From the NCBI RefSeq assembly GCF_000026945.1, contig NC_012861.1:930001-994000 (forward strand): a stretch of 64,000 bases of DNA. Direction: 5' to 3'. The stretch comes from Candida dubliniensis CD36. Its lineage: Eukaryota; Ascomycota; Pichiomycetes; Serinales; Debaryomycetaceae. Below the pieces are notes generated by a model, which did no database searches, had not been told where the DNA came from, and saw only the letters and a list, made by a program, of their open reading frames with translations. This document shows positions 29,203-38,269 of the stretch, piece after piece (within the stretch, counting starts at the first letter, position 1; the number at the start of each line of letters is the position of its first letter). A program made the translations under genes and the position numbers.

Positions 29203-29345
29203 ATTGGATGTCTGAGAGAGAATTGGAAAATTATTGTAATGTTTATTGGTGCACAAGAGAGAAAGACAAGATGTTTTTTGTTTTGTTAGGGAATATTTTA
29301 ATTATTGAAAATTTTGCGTAATTGGATTTGCTTTAATATTATTGG
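29203..29345 (-). promoter_or_regulatory. Cluster of CCAAT boxes upstream of NDH51
   Basis: Five ATTGG copies, read as CCAAT on the NDH51 strand, occur at 29203, 29222, 29245, 29321 and 29341, about 250-390 bp before the start. All have the same orientation. CCAAT is the core of the Hap2/3/5 complex, which activates respiratory genes in yeasts. Binding is an inference. Confidence 0.5.
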
Positions 29346-30184
29346 GTAGAATGAAGAAACTAAGTATTGATTTTATATGCACTACCAGACAACACAAAAC
29401 AACACAACACAACGCATACAATTATAGTAAATTTTCTTCCCTGCTGCTTTTACTATTGGTGCTAGTGCTAGTGCTAATCAGGAACCAATATATCTATCAG
29501 CATTGAAAGGATTAAAGGATTAAAGGATTAAAGGATTAAAGGATTTTGTATCTGAATACTTGATAGCTATTTATTAGAATGTAATAGCAACTCCAATCCG
29601 GGTTCTAAACGGGAACTCTTCTCTCTCTTGTTTTTTGCTAGTATAAGTTTTGCAACAAATAAAAACACAAACTAAGTAAGAATCATCAAGGGTTGACCTG
29701 AGATACTTCATGTCAATTTTATGAAGATTTTTTTTTTTGGATCAATTGCCAATCTTGTTTATTTTTGCTTCTTTGAATTTCATTCAACGAGGTGAACATG
29801 AAACATATAGAATATTGTACTTATTACTTTAAAGTTGGTTATATTATCGATAATATTTGTAGGATGTCAATGATAACCAATAATCACCTAGTTTGAATTT
29901 TGTATGATGACAACATGTGTGTGTAAAAAAAAAAAAACTGAATGATGAAGATATTTTTGAATCAATATTTTTTGCAACAAATTTTAATACCAAAAAACAA
30001 CTAAAAAATTCAACACAGTAGAACTTCTATTCTACTTTTGTATATATTGGAAACTTCTCTTTCTTACCCAGATTCAATGAATAAATCTTTATTTAACATA
30101 AAAATCAAAACCTTATGGAAGTTTTGATATATATTTGGTGGTATGTAATTGACTTGCTTATGGGGGGGGGGGTACTGGTGTCTG

Positions 30185-30191
30185 TCACGTG
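30185..30191. promoter_or_regulatory. Cbf1-type E-box TCACGTG upstream of KTR2
   Basis: TCACGTG lies about 260 bp before the mannosyltransferase start, in a GC-richer patch. It matches the Cbf1 core. Use is not proven. Confidence 0.4.
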
Positions 30192-30449
30192 CTCCGTCCA
30201 GATGAAATTCTTGTTCCCCCCTATAGATTGAGATAATGTACACCCAATATTACATAATCAGCCACAAGCTTTTGTTGTTGTTGTTTTTTTTTTTTTTTCG
30301 CCCACCATTGTTTTTTCTTCTTTTGTTTAATTTGCTTCTTGCTCTAACGTTTCATCTAATAACATCTATCTAACGAATTGGATTTGCTTTTTTAGCTATT
30401 ACTACTATCCCTATCCCTATAAGTGTCACCTATTTACAACTTTTCAACC

Positions 30450-31682
30450 ATGACAAATTATTTTATTGCATTTATAAGTGGTGTTATACTATCTATATAT
30501 TATTATTTTGTGTTAAATTATTTCTCTCAGTTTAAATCGATTGAATCATTTCCACCACCATATTATCCACTAGCGAAAGATCAACCCAAATTAGCTAGTA
30601 ATCAATATTTAGATAAAATATATCCATCAGAAAATAGGAAACAATTAGGGAAAGAAAATGCTACCATGGTAATGTTAGTGAGAAATATTGAATTGGAAGG
30701 AGCTTTACAATCAATACGATCATTAGAAGATCGATTTAATCGAGATTATAAATATCCTTGGATTTTTTTTAATGATGAACCATTTACTGAAGAATTTATT
30801 GAGAAAACTACATTAATGGCTAGTGGTGAAACTTTTTATGAATTGATTCCAACCGAAGATTGGCAACCTCCATTATTTATTAATGAAACAAAATTACAAG
30901 AAAATTTAAATAATTCTAAAACTAATGTTATTTATGGTGGAATTAGATCTTATCGTAATATGTGTCATTTCAATTCTGGATTTTTTTATAAACAAAAAAG
31001 ATTATTAAATTATGATTGGTATTTCCGAGTTGAACCAAATGTTGAATATATGTGTGATTTTCAATATGATCCATTTGAATTTCTTCGAATTAATAATAAA
31101 ATATATGGATTTATTATTGCTATTACTGAATATGAAAATACTATTCCTAATTTATGGTCTACAGTGGAATCATTTATGGAAAAATATCCCGAATTAATTC
31201 ATCCAAATAATGCTATTGAATTTTTAATTAGTAAAGAAATTTCTTTAAATCATTATATTGATTTAATTCCTTCAGCAACTGATTATAATCTTTGTCATTT
31301 TTGGTCGAATTTTGAAATTGGTAATTTGAATTTTTTCCGTAATCAATCATATGAAACTTTTTTCCAATATTTAGATTATACTGGTGGGTTTTATTATGAA
31401 CGTTGGGGGGATGCACCAGTTCATACTATAGGATTAAGTTTATTGGTTGATAAAGATTCAATTCATCATTTTGAAGATATTGGATATTATCATGCACCTT
31501 ATTTAGCATGTCCTCTGGCTGATGATATATTAGCTTCTAAAAGATGTGTTTGTGTTTCTCGACAATCAGAAGATAAAATTAATCGAACCATTGATACTAA
31601 TGTATATAGTTGTTTACCTCGATGGTGGAAATATGGTTCTGGTAAAAGATTTCTTAATCAGATTGATTATAAACGGGATTAA
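30450..31682 (+). CDS. KTR2: Alpha-1,2-mannosyltransferase of the Ktr/Mnt (GT15) family
   Basis: The 410-residue type II membrane protein has a short cytosolic end, one transmembrane helix (about 4-26) and a luminal catalytic domain. It transfers mannose from GDP-mannose to glycoproteins in the Golgi. Family motifs are present: MLVRNIELEGALQSIRSLEDRFN (75-97), YPWIFFNDEPF (102-112), the metal-site segment WYFRVEPNVEY (190-200), FWSNFEIGNLNFFR (284-297) with the proposed catalytic Glu289, GGFYYERWGDAPVH (312-325), and YHAPYLACP (347-355). I chose the ATG at 30450, because the frame's extension to 30423 starts at GTG, not ATG. Family membership is certain; which of the Candida KTR/MNT paralogues it is rests on gene order from memory. 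Confidence 0.85.
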   Translation: MTNYFIAFISGVILSIYYYFVLNYFSQFKSIESFPPPYYPLAKDQPKLASNQYLDKIYPSENRKQLGKENATMVMLVRNIELEGALQSIRSLEDRFNRDYKYPWIFFNDEPFTEEFIEKTTLMASGETFYELIPTEDWQPPLFINETKLQENLNNSKTNVIYGGIRSYRNMCHFNSGFFYKQKRLLNYDWYFRVEPNVEYMCDFQYDPFEFLRINNKIYGFIIAITEYENTIPNLWSTVESFMEKYPELIHPNNAIEFLISKEISLNHYIDLIPSATDYNLCHFWSNFEIGNLNFFRNQSYETFFQYLDYTGGFYYERWGDAPVHTIGLSLLVDKDSIHHFEDIGYYHAPYLACPLADDILASKRCVCVSRQSEDKINRTIDTNVYSCLPRWWKYGSGKRFLNQIDYKRD

Positions 31683-31906
31683 ATGATAATTTGAGAATAG
31701 AATATAGAGTTAGATAGGTGGAAGTTCTTATGTTGTATTAATATTAAATAGAGAAAACCTTTTATTTATAAGTTGTTAAATGGTTTGACTACTTTTTTTT
31801 TTTGCAATTTAGTTTATTAGAAAGACTAACAAAAAGAAAAAAAAAAAATACAAGGCCAGTAAAAATAATGAAGAGTTTGGTTTTCCTCTTCCCCCCTTCC
31901 TCCTTC

Positions 31907-31914
31907 CTCATCGC
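31907..31914 (-). promoter_or_regulatory. PAC element (GCGATGAG) upstream of EBP2
   Basis: CTCATCGC on the plus strand is the exact PAC motif GCGATGAG read on the other strand, 145 bp before the EBP2 start. PAC with RRPE is the hallmark of ribosome-biogenesis promoters in yeasts. The gene function fits this well. Confidence 0.65.
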
Positions 31915-31991
31915 AATAATTTTGATACTACTACTACTACTTACTCTAGTACCAGCAAAAAACAAAAAAAAAACAAAAAAAAAAATATCAT

Positions 31992-31999
31992 AAAAATTT
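31992..31999. promoter_or_regulatory. RRPE-type element AAAAATTT upstream of EBP2
   Basis: AAAAATTT, the RRPE core, lies 78 bp downstream of the PAC element and about 60 bp before the ATG. In AT-rich DNA this alone would mean little; next to PAC it is credible. Confidence 0.45.
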
Positions 32000-32058
32000 C
32001 TCTCTTTCATCTCATCAATATTAATAGTCTCATTACTCCCCAAAATAGAATAATAATC

Positions 32059-33348
32059 ATGGCTAGAAGTATATTGAAACAACAATTGAAAAGTCATCAA
32101 TTATTGGATGCCATTGATAAGGCAAAATCAAAACCAACTAAGAAAATTTCAGTAGTAGAACAACAACAACAACAACAACCACAAGAAGAAGAAAAAGAAG
32201 AAACTATAGAAACTCCAGTGATTACTAAAGTTAAATCAAACAAGAAATCAAAGAAATCAAATACTAATAAAAATGATGATTATCAAAGTGAAGTTTTATC
32301 TAAAAAGGAACAAAGAAGGTTGAAGAAATTACAATCTAAACAACAAGAGGAAGAAAAGGAAGAAGAGGAAGAAGAGGAAGCAGAAGATAGCGAGGAAGAA
32401 GAAGAAGAAGAAGAAGAAGAAGAATTGGATTTGGAAAAGTTGGCAGCTAGTGAAAGTGAAAGTGATATCAATGATGATGAAGAAGAGGAGGAAGAAGAAG
32501 AAGAAGAAGAAGAAGAAGAACTTAACGACGAACCAAAAGATGATATTCCATTATCTGATGTTGAAGTTGATTCTGATGCTGATATAGTTCCTCATACCAA
32601 ATTAACCATTAATAATATGGCAGCATTAAGAGAATCTTTAGCTCGTATTGAATTACCTTGGTCAAAACATTCATTTATTGAACATCAATCAATAATTAGT
32701 GATAATAAAATTGAATCAGAAATTAAAGATATTTATAATGATACTGAAAGAGAATTATTATTTTATAAACAAGGATTAGATGCAGTTAAACAATCACGTA
32801 AAACATTATTAAAATTAAAAATTCCATTTTCTCGTCCTATGGATTATTTTGCTGAAATGGTTAAAAGTGATGAACATATGGATAAATTGAAAAATAAATT
32901 ATTAACTGAAGCTGCTAATAAAAAAGCATCTGAAGAAGCTAAAAGACAACGACAATTGAAAAAATTTGGTAAACAAGTTCAACATGCTACTTTACAAGAA
33001 AGAGCTAAACAAAAGAAAGAAATTTTAGAAAAAATTAAATCATTGAAAAAGAAAAGAGGTGCTAATGAAATTAGTAATGATAATGATTATGATAATGATG
33101 ATGATGATTTTCAAATTGCTTTAGAAGAAGCCACTGAAAATAATCGTACTGGTGGTGATAATAAAAGAAGAAAACCAAATTCTAAAAGATTAGCTAAAGA
33201 TGCAAAATATGGATTTGGTGGTAAAAAAAGAGGTAAAAGAGAAAATGATGCTGCTTCATCAGCTGATATTAGTGGATTTTCAACAAGAAAAATGAAAGGT
33301 AAATCATCTTCAAGACCAGGTAAAAGTAAACGTAATAAAAAACATTAA
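32059..33348 (+). CDS. EBP2: Ebp2, nucleolar 60S ribosome assembly factor
   Basis: The 429-residue nucleolar protein is needed for pre-rRNA processing and early 60S subunit assembly. The first 175 residues are Lys/Glu-rich with long acidic runs (about 95-155). The conserved Ebp2 core starts near 180: LTINNMAALRESLARIELPWSKHSFIEHQ, then YNDTERELLFYKQGLDAVKQSRKTLLKLKIPFSRPMDYFAEMVKSDEHMDKLKNKLL, followed by a basic coiled coil with KFGKQVQHATLQERAKQKKE. The C-terminus is a basic tail ending RPGKSKRNKKH, probably nuclear/nucleolar targeting. Length matches yeast Ebp2 (427). PAC and RRPE elements lie in the promoter. Confidence 0.95.
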   Translation: MARSILKQQLKSHQLLDAIDKAKSKPTKKISVVEQQQQQQPQEEEKEETIETPVITKVKSNKKSKKSNTNKNDDYQSEVLSKKEQRRLKKLQSKQQEEEKEEEEEEEAEDSEEEEEEEEEEELDLEKLAASESESDINDDEEEEEEEEEEEEEELNDEPKDDIPLSDVEVDSDADIVPHTKLTINNMAALRESLARIELPWSKHSFIEHQSIISDNKIESEIKDIYNDTERELLFYKQGLDAVKQSRKTLLKLKIPFSRPMDYFAEMVKSDEHMDKLKNKLLTEAANKKASEEAKRQRQLKKFGKQVQHATLQERAKQKKEILEKIKSLKKKRGANEISNDNDYDNDDDDFQIALEEATENNRTGGDNKRRKPNSKRLAKDAKYGFGGKKRGKRENDAASSADISGFSTRKMKGKSSSRPGKSKRNKKH

Positions 33349-33835
33349 GAATGAAATTGTTGTATAGGAAGAATATAATACATAGAAAAATTAATCCCCA
33401 ATTCTTTCCTTCCCCTTTCCTTTCCTTTCCTTTCCTTTCCTTTCCTTTCCCCTTTAAAAGCCATTAACTAATAGTGCTTATCATCAATAAGATTTATACC
33501 TTAAGAAGAAGGTAATAAATCTTTGAATAATGGTGTGAGATCTGATCTGATCTGATCTGATATTACTATTACGCGTATTAGCCTTGTCTGTTCATCATCA
33601 TCATTGTCTTTTGTTTTTGTTTTTTTCTTTTTTATGCGCTTAAAAGAATTTAAATCGTATGAGTTAAATTATTCATTTATAATTTGGACGACACACACAC
33701 ACATACTACTACTCTCTCTCTCTCGAGAAAGTTTGTTTTTAAAAATTGAAAAAAAAAAAAAAAAACAAGACACTCCTTAAAACAACTACCAATTCTTTCT
33801 TTACAACCAAACTTAACCAAATCATATTATTCATA
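33349..33835. other. Intergenic region with (CCTTT)n repeat and ERG20 promoter
   Basis: About seven CCTTT units lie at 33410-33451 after EBP2. TCTGA repeats follow near 33541-33560, then (AC)n and (TC)n short tracts. TCGTATG at 33655-33661 differs by one base from the Upc2 sterol element TCGTATA and is only a weak hint of sterol control. Confidence 0.5.
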
Positions 33836-34891
33836 ATGTCTGATAAACTTGTTGCTAAAGAAAGATTTCTTAATGTTTTCGAAGATTTAATCAAAGAATT
33901 GAAACAAATTTTATTGTCATATAATATGCCACAAGAAGCCATTGATTGGTTTATTAAAAGTTTAAATTATAATACTCCCGGAGGGAAATTAAATCGAGGA
34001 TTATCTGTTGTTGATACTTATGCTATTTTAAATAATACTACTAGTGATAAATTAAATGATACTGAATATAAAAAAGTTGCTATATTAGGTTGGGCTATTG
34101 AATTATTACAAGCATATTTTTTAGTTGCTGATGATATGATGGATCAATCAAAAACTAGAAGAGGTCAACCATGTTGGTATTTAGTTGAAGGAGTTAATAA
34201 TATTGCTATTAATGATTCATTTATGTTAGAAGGTGCCATTTATATTTTATTGAAAAATCATTTCCGTCAAGATCCTTATTATGTTGATTTATTAGATTTA
34301 TTTCATGAAGTCACTTTCCAAACTGAATTAGGTCAATTATTAGATTTAATTACTGCTGATGAAGAAATTGTTGATTTAAATAAATTTTCATTAGATAAAC
34401 ATTCTTTCATTGTTATTTTTAAAACTGCTTATTATTCATTTTATTTACCAGTAGTATTGGCAATGTATATGAGTGGTATTAATAATGAAAAAGATTTAAA
34501 ACAAGTTAAAGATATTTTAATTCCTTTGGGAGAATATTTTCAAATTCAAGATGATTTTTTGGATTGTTTTGGTACTCCAGAACAAATTGGGAAAATTGGT
34601 ACTGATATTAAAGATAATAAATGTTCTTGGGTTATTAATCAAGCTTTATTAATTGTTACACCTGAACAACGTCAATTATTAGATAATAATTATGGTAAAA
34701 AAAATGATGAATGTGAACAAAAATGTAAAGATTTATTTAAACAATTGGGATTAGAAAAAATTTATCATGATTATGAAGAATCAATTGTTAGTAAATTAAG
34801 AAAACAAATTGATCAAATTGATGAATCTAGAGGTTTAAAGAAAGATGTTTTAACTGCTTTTTTGAGTAAAGTTTATAAAAGATCTAAATAG
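33836..34891 (+). CDS. ERG20: Farnesyl pyrophosphate synthase
   Basis: The 351-residue cytosolic enzyme makes geranyl and then farnesyl diphosphate for ergosterol, dolichol, haem A, ubiquinone and protein prenylation. The first Asp-rich motif DDMMD is at 99-103 and the second, DDFLD, at 239-243, followed by GKIGTDI. Aromatic Y94 and F95, four and five residues before the first motif, set product length to C15. K191-like and QTELGQLLD (162-170) segments are typical. I chose the ATG at 33836 ([11 protein letters not shown]); the frame is open upstream to 33746, but that part is Lys/Thr-rich leader without an ATG before it. Length matches yeast Erg20 (352). Confidence 0.97.
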   Translation: MSDKLVAKERFLNVFEDLIKELKQILLSYNMPQEAIDWFIKSLNYNTPGGKLNRGLSVVDTYAILNNTTSDKLNDTEYKKVAILGWAIELLQAYFLVADDMMDQSKTRRGQPCWYLVEGVNNIAINDSFMLEGAIYILLKNHFRQDPYYVDLLDLFHEVTFQTELGQLLDLITADEEIVDLNKFSLDKHSFIVIFKTAYYSFYLPVVLAMYMSGINNEKDLKQVKDILIPLGEYFQIQDDFLDCFGTPEQIGKIGTDIKDNKCSWVINQALLIVTPEQRQLLDNNYGKKNDECEQKCKDLFKQLGLEKIYHDYEESIVSKLRKQIDQIDESRGLKKDVLTAFLSKVYKRSK

Positions 34892-35152
34892 AGTTTTTTG
34901 TCCATAGAAATCAAAATCAAAATAAAATAAAGCAAAACATAATATAATATAATCAATCAATCAATGAATTAACCAAAAGTCTATTTCATTATTCAATTCA
35001 ATTCAAATTATCAAATTATCAAATTTCTTCTTCATTTATATGTATGTATGTATGTACATATATATATATATATATATATTTAAATAATAAGGAAACTTGT
35101 TTATACACATTGTACAACAATAATAATAATATGTTTCCAATCATTAATTATC
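34892..35152. other. Spacer between convergent ERG20 and QCR8
   Basis: The spacer holds simple repeats (AATCA, TATG and a (TA)n tract near 35057-35079) and the 3' ends of both genes. Confidence 0.45.
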
Positions 35153-35440
35153 TTAAACATTAACTCTTTCCAATTCTTCTCTACCTTCTTTAGTATATAA
35201 ATATTCATTATAATCTCTAGCTCTAGTCCAAATACTCCAAATAACAACAAATGGAATAGCAACATAAAGAAATTGATTTTTAGTTCTTCTAAAAGTATTG
35301 AAAATAGCATTATAAGCAGCCCCTTTTAATGGTTTAGCAGCATATGGAGAAATAGTATATTGAGTAATATATTTTTGTTTTGGGGAGCCTAAACTACCCC
35401 ACCAGCCCATATAAGTATGTGGATGTGGTGCACCTGCCAT
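35153..35440 (-). CDS. QCR8: Cytochrome bc1 complex subunit 8
   Basis: The 95-residue protein is the ubiquinone-binding, single-helix subunit 8 of mitochondrial complex III, required for assembly around cytochrome b. Its N-terminal matrix part (GAPHPHTYMGWWGSLGSPKQKYITQYTISPYAAKP) and the hydrophobic helix (about 56-73, FLYVAIPFVVIWSIW) are characteristic, as is the YNEYLYTKEGREELERVNV end. I chose the ATG at 35438-35440. The frame stays open for 66 codons upstream, but that part is a Lys/Thr-rich leader and the family starts at this Met. A CCAAT box lies about 165 bp upstream, and a transposon footprint starts about 190 bp upstream. Confidence 0.95.
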   Translation of the reverse strand: MAGAPHPHTYMGWWGSLGSPKQKYITQYTISPYAAKPLKGAAYNAIFNTFRRTKNQFLYVAIPFVVIWSIWTRARDYNEYLYTKEGREELERVNV

Positions 35441-35602
35441 TATGATGAATATATATATTAATATTTGTAAAAATGTGGTGGTTTTCAAAAAAAGATGATG
35501 ATAATTGGAGTGCTTTGATTTTTTTTTTTTTCTTACGTTGTGTGTCTCTGTCTCTCTCTGTCTCTGTTTGGTTGTTTGTAAGATTGAATTTTCTATGTTA
35601 TT

Positions 35603-35607
35603 ATTGG
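35603..35607 (-). promoter_or_regulatory. CCAAT box upstream of QCR8
   Basis: GGCCAAT on the QCR8 strand, about 165 bp before the ATG. Hap2/3/5 complexes activate bc1 genes through CCAAT in yeasts. The LTR-like element begins about 20 bp further upstream, so the box is kept on the gene side. Confidence 0.5.
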
Positions 35608-35627
35608 CCAGACTATATGCAGGAACA

Positions 35628-36123
35628 CAATATGTCACACAGCCTAATAATTAAGCTTAATTGAACATCGCACTAACCAATGTAATTGAAATAACCTCAA
35701 CTTGTTCATCTTTTACCTTATGTTTCGAATACACTCTATTGCTCAGATATGAACTATCTCAACCTTTGGTTGATTTACTACTTTTGTTTCCTTGATTTCT
35801 CTTCTCAAATCTCTTTAAGTTAACTATACTTTTTCTTCTATTAATTAATCCTATATAACTAGTATATATAATATAAAATATAAATTACTTCTGTCCACTA
35901 TTTATATTGTCAATCTCTTAAGAAACAAGGAATTAGATTAGATGTGTAAACATTATTCCTGTCTTTACTTGTATTAATTTCCTTTTATCCATTTTATGTA
36001 ATTAGTTCTTTATATCGTAAATAATATAACTTAAGGATAAGTTACTATATTATTTAACTGTTACAGTCAGTGGACTGTCTGAGCGACATTCCTTGTATGT
36101 TGATCTGACTGTGTGACACAATA
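35628..36123. mobile_element. Solo-LTR-like element with 5-bp target-site duplication
   Basis: A 486-bp segment (35633-36118) starts TGTCACACAG and ends CTGTGTGACA. The ends are perfect 10-bp inverted repeats and have the TG...CA termini of long terminal repeats. CAATA flanks it directly on both sides (35628-35632 and 36119-36123), the 5-bp duplication expected of an LTR-retrotransposon integrase. There is no coding sequence inside. Near the right end lie two hairpin-capable stretches (about 36022-36057 and 36063-36111). I infer a solo LTR left by recombination between the two LTRs of a full element. The lineage and orientation cannot be read from the sequence alone. A non-autonomous inverted-repeat transposon with a 5-bp duplication is the alternative. 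Confidence 0.8.
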
Positions 36124-36375
36124 GGTTGGGCTTTTTTTCTTTAATTTTTTAATTTTTAATATAATAGATAGCGAAACATACAAAAAGGATAATCTTCTCT
36201 TAGTTTATAGTTGTTGATGATGATGATGATTTTTTGCAACTTTCAAAAAAAAAAAAAAGATCTTATTAGAGAATATGTTTAATTGAAGATACCACCACCA
36301 CCACCAATAATAATAATAATAATCTGTGCCATGTATTAATTGGTGATTTTTAAATCTACAAGTTTAAAAATATCA

Positions 36376-36412
<37 letters not shown>

Positions 36413-37185
36413 GTTTAAAGAATTGGAACCTCGTTTGTGGATTTTGGCAATATAACACAAATTAGACTCTAGATATGTGTAGATATTGCTTGGGGGGGAG
36501 GTTTATATCAAGATAAATTGATTGTTATATTCTATTGTATTTAGTAAGTCGGGTTCATTTTCAACAATCAATTTAATGTAGATAAACATGAATTTAGTAT
36601 TCACAACTTACATCAATTTTTCAATTTAATAATACAGGGTGTACAAGTTGAATTGATAATTAAAAGATTGGCAATGATGGGGGAGAGATGGGGGAGGGGC
36701 TTTAAACATCTTCATTTTAGAATCCCCGTCTTATGGAATTCAGTTTAAGAGAGAAATGATAATAGTATGGACTGAACCACATTTAATGCAAAAAAACCCC
36801 CAAAAAAAAAATTGATCTTGCACTCTGTTGCATTTTATTATATCCATCACGTACATACATTTTCGAAAATGAAAATAGTAGTTATTTATACATATAATTG
36901 ATATCCTAAAAAGCATTTCCATTTCATTTCTACTCTGCTATTCTCTTCTCTTTGTTTTTAATATTTTGATTTTATATTATTATAATATACATTATGAACA
37001 TACCGCAAAAGAATTAGAGAGAAAACAAAAACAAAAACCAAAAACCAAAAACCAACATACAATATACATATGAACAGTTTAGTTGGATTTTTTGTTTTTC
37101 ACTCCCCTTCCAAATAATCAAAAAGAAAAAAAAATCAATGAATAAATGAATAAATGATTAATTCACTTTCCTATAATTTTTTTCT
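36124..37185. other. Intergenic region between the LTR and the RPL17 3' end
   Basis: The region contains (GAT)n near 36214-36228, (ACC) and (AAT) repeats near 36291-36320, a (GA)n tract (36376-36408), (AAAACC)n-like copies near 37025-37055, and short G runs. It probably holds the 3' untranslated region of RPL17. No gene is supported. Confidence 0.5.
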
Positions 37186-37743
37186 TTAAGCAGCAGTTAA
37201 ACGTTTTTGAGAAGCCAATCTACCTCTTTGTCTTGAATTTAATCTAACTTGTTTTTGTTCAATTGATTTTTCAACAATTTCATCTTCTTCAGTCAAAGTT
37301 AATTCAATATGAGAAGGAGTAGATTGATAAGCATTAATTCTACCATGAGCTCTATAAGTTCTTCTTCTTTGTTTTGGAGCATGATTAACTTGAATATGAG
37401 AAATAATTAATTTATTAGAATCTAAACCTTTAGCTTCAGCATTAGCTTGAGCATTTCTTAATAAATCTTTAACAAAATTGACTGATTTAGCAGGCCATCT
37501 AGCTTTAGTAACACCAAATTCTTTACCTTGACCAGTTCTACCAATAGATGAATTATATCTTCTAAATGGAATGGCTCTTTGATGATCTAAAACTTGATCT
37601 AAATATTTTTGAGCTCTTTCTAATTTCCATCCATTAATGGCTTGAGCAGTTTCTCTAGTGTTTTTAAATGAAACTCTTAAATAAGAACCACGAGCAGAAG
37701 CTGATTTGGCTGGGTTAGCAGGAGTGGCAGCGTAACGAACCAT
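37186..37743 (-). CDS. RPL17B: Large-subunit ribosomal protein uL22 (Rpl17)
   Basis: The 185-residue protein is ribosomal protein uL22, which lines the nascent-peptide exit tunnel of the 60S subunit. Diagnostic segments are VRYAATPANPAKSASARGSYLRVSFKNTRETAQAINGW at the N-terminus, the tunnel loop region (KFGVTKARWP-like, here GKEFGVTKARWPAKSV), and HAPKQRRRTYRAHGRINAYQSTPSHIEL. The ATG is at 37741-37743. The frame stays open far upstream (to 38169) but that part is encoded by low-complexity leader and CG-rich repeat, not ribosomal protein. I see no intron. A Tbf1-type palindrome lies 501 bp upstream, in keeping with ribosomal-protein control in Candida. The suffix B is from memory of the gene order. 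Confidence 0.95.
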   Translation of the reverse strand: MVRYAATPANPAKSASARGSYLRVSFKNTRETAQAINGWKLERAQKYLDQVLDHQRAIPFRRYNSSIGRTGQGKEFGVTKARWPAKSVNFVKDLLRNAQANAEAKGLDSNKLIISHIQVNHAPKQRRRTYRAHGRINAYQSTPSHIELTLTEEDEIVEKSIEQKQVRLNSRQRGRLASQKRLTAA

Positions 37744-37978
37744 TGTTGAATTGTTAATTAATATGAGGAAAGGTAAATTGTAGTAAAGAAAATTTTTCTT
37801 TTTTTTTTTTTTCTGTTCTTTTCGTTTTCGTTTCTTTGAAAAATATTTTGTTAGGAGGAGGAGGAAGAGGAGGAAGAGGAGGAGTGAGAACAAGGGAGGA
37901 AGGGAGAGGGAGGAAAAGAGAGATGTTGTGTTGTGTTGTGTATTGAGGGCCGAACAAAAATTTGTTAGTATGTGTGCG

Positions 37979-38021
37979 CGACGACGACGAAGACGACGAC
38001 GACGACGACGACGACGACGAC
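37979..38021. repeat. (ACG)n microsatellite upstream of RPL17
   Basis: About fourteen near-perfect ACG units, with one AAG interruption, in the leader/promoter region of RPL17. It is a GC-rich, CpG-rich tract in an AT-rich genome. Confidence 0.85.
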
Positions 38022-38243
38022 TTATACTGTTGGGGGGTGCTTGAAAGACTTCGTATGGTATGCCCACGAGTATAAGTCCATTGCGCGACAAAAACTTAGG
38101 GCGAACACCACGATTGTCACCAGAAAAAAACAAAACAGAAAAAAAGAGGAAGAGAACACTCACGCCCACAATTATCTATATAGTTTTCTTTTTTTTTTTT
38201 TTTTCTATTTGCCAGTGGCAAATATGCAGGATTAAACAAAGAA

Positions 38244-38260
38244 TTAGGGCTATAGCCCTA
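38244..38260. promoter_or_regulatory. Tbf1-type palindrome upstream of RPL17
   Basis: TTAGGGCTATAGCCCTA is an almost perfect palindrome. In C. albicans, Tbf1 with Cbf1 replaces Rap1 as regulator of ribosomal-protein genes, and this palindrome is the known Tbf1 target (established knowledge). Immediately beside it, ACGTGAT (38263-38269) resembles a Cbf1 half-site. Position and match both fit the RPL17 promoter. Confidence 0.8.
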
Positions 38261-38269
38261 GAACGTGAT

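Larger units (their letters stand above)
28954..30449. other. Divergent intergenic region NDH51-KTR2
   Basis: These 1.5 kb between two divergent genes contain (GTTGTT)n just before NDH51, (GATAAT)n near 29121-29162, an AAAGGATT tandem repeat of about five units (29505-29545), a G11 run (30162-30172), a CACGTG box (30186-30191) and T runs before KTR2. No coding sequence is supported. Confidence 0.5.
31683..32058. other. Intergenic region with EBP2 promoter
   Basis: This is the 3' flank of KTR2 and the promoter of EBP2. A PAC-type element and an RRPE-type AAAAATTT element stand out and are annotated separately. Several A and T runs complete the region. Confidence 0.5.

Noticed and set aside
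33746..33835. 30-codon upstream extension of ERG20
   Set aside because: It has no ATG at its start, is encoded by an A run and simple leader sequence, and FPP synthases start near [11 protein letters not shown].
35441..35638. 66-codon upstream extension of QCR8
   Set aside because: It is Lys/Thr-rich leader and enters the LTR target site; the family begins at MAGAPHPHTYMGWWG.
36063..36118. H/ACA snoRNA-like hairpin ending in ACA
   Set aside because: The hairpin and ACA are explained by the right end of the LTR-like element, and no clear H box or first hairpin was found.
37744..38169. In-frame upstream extension of RPL17 with an Arg-rich run
   Set aside because: The Arg run is the translated (ACG)n repeat and the rest is low-complexity leader; uL22 proteins start at MVRYA.
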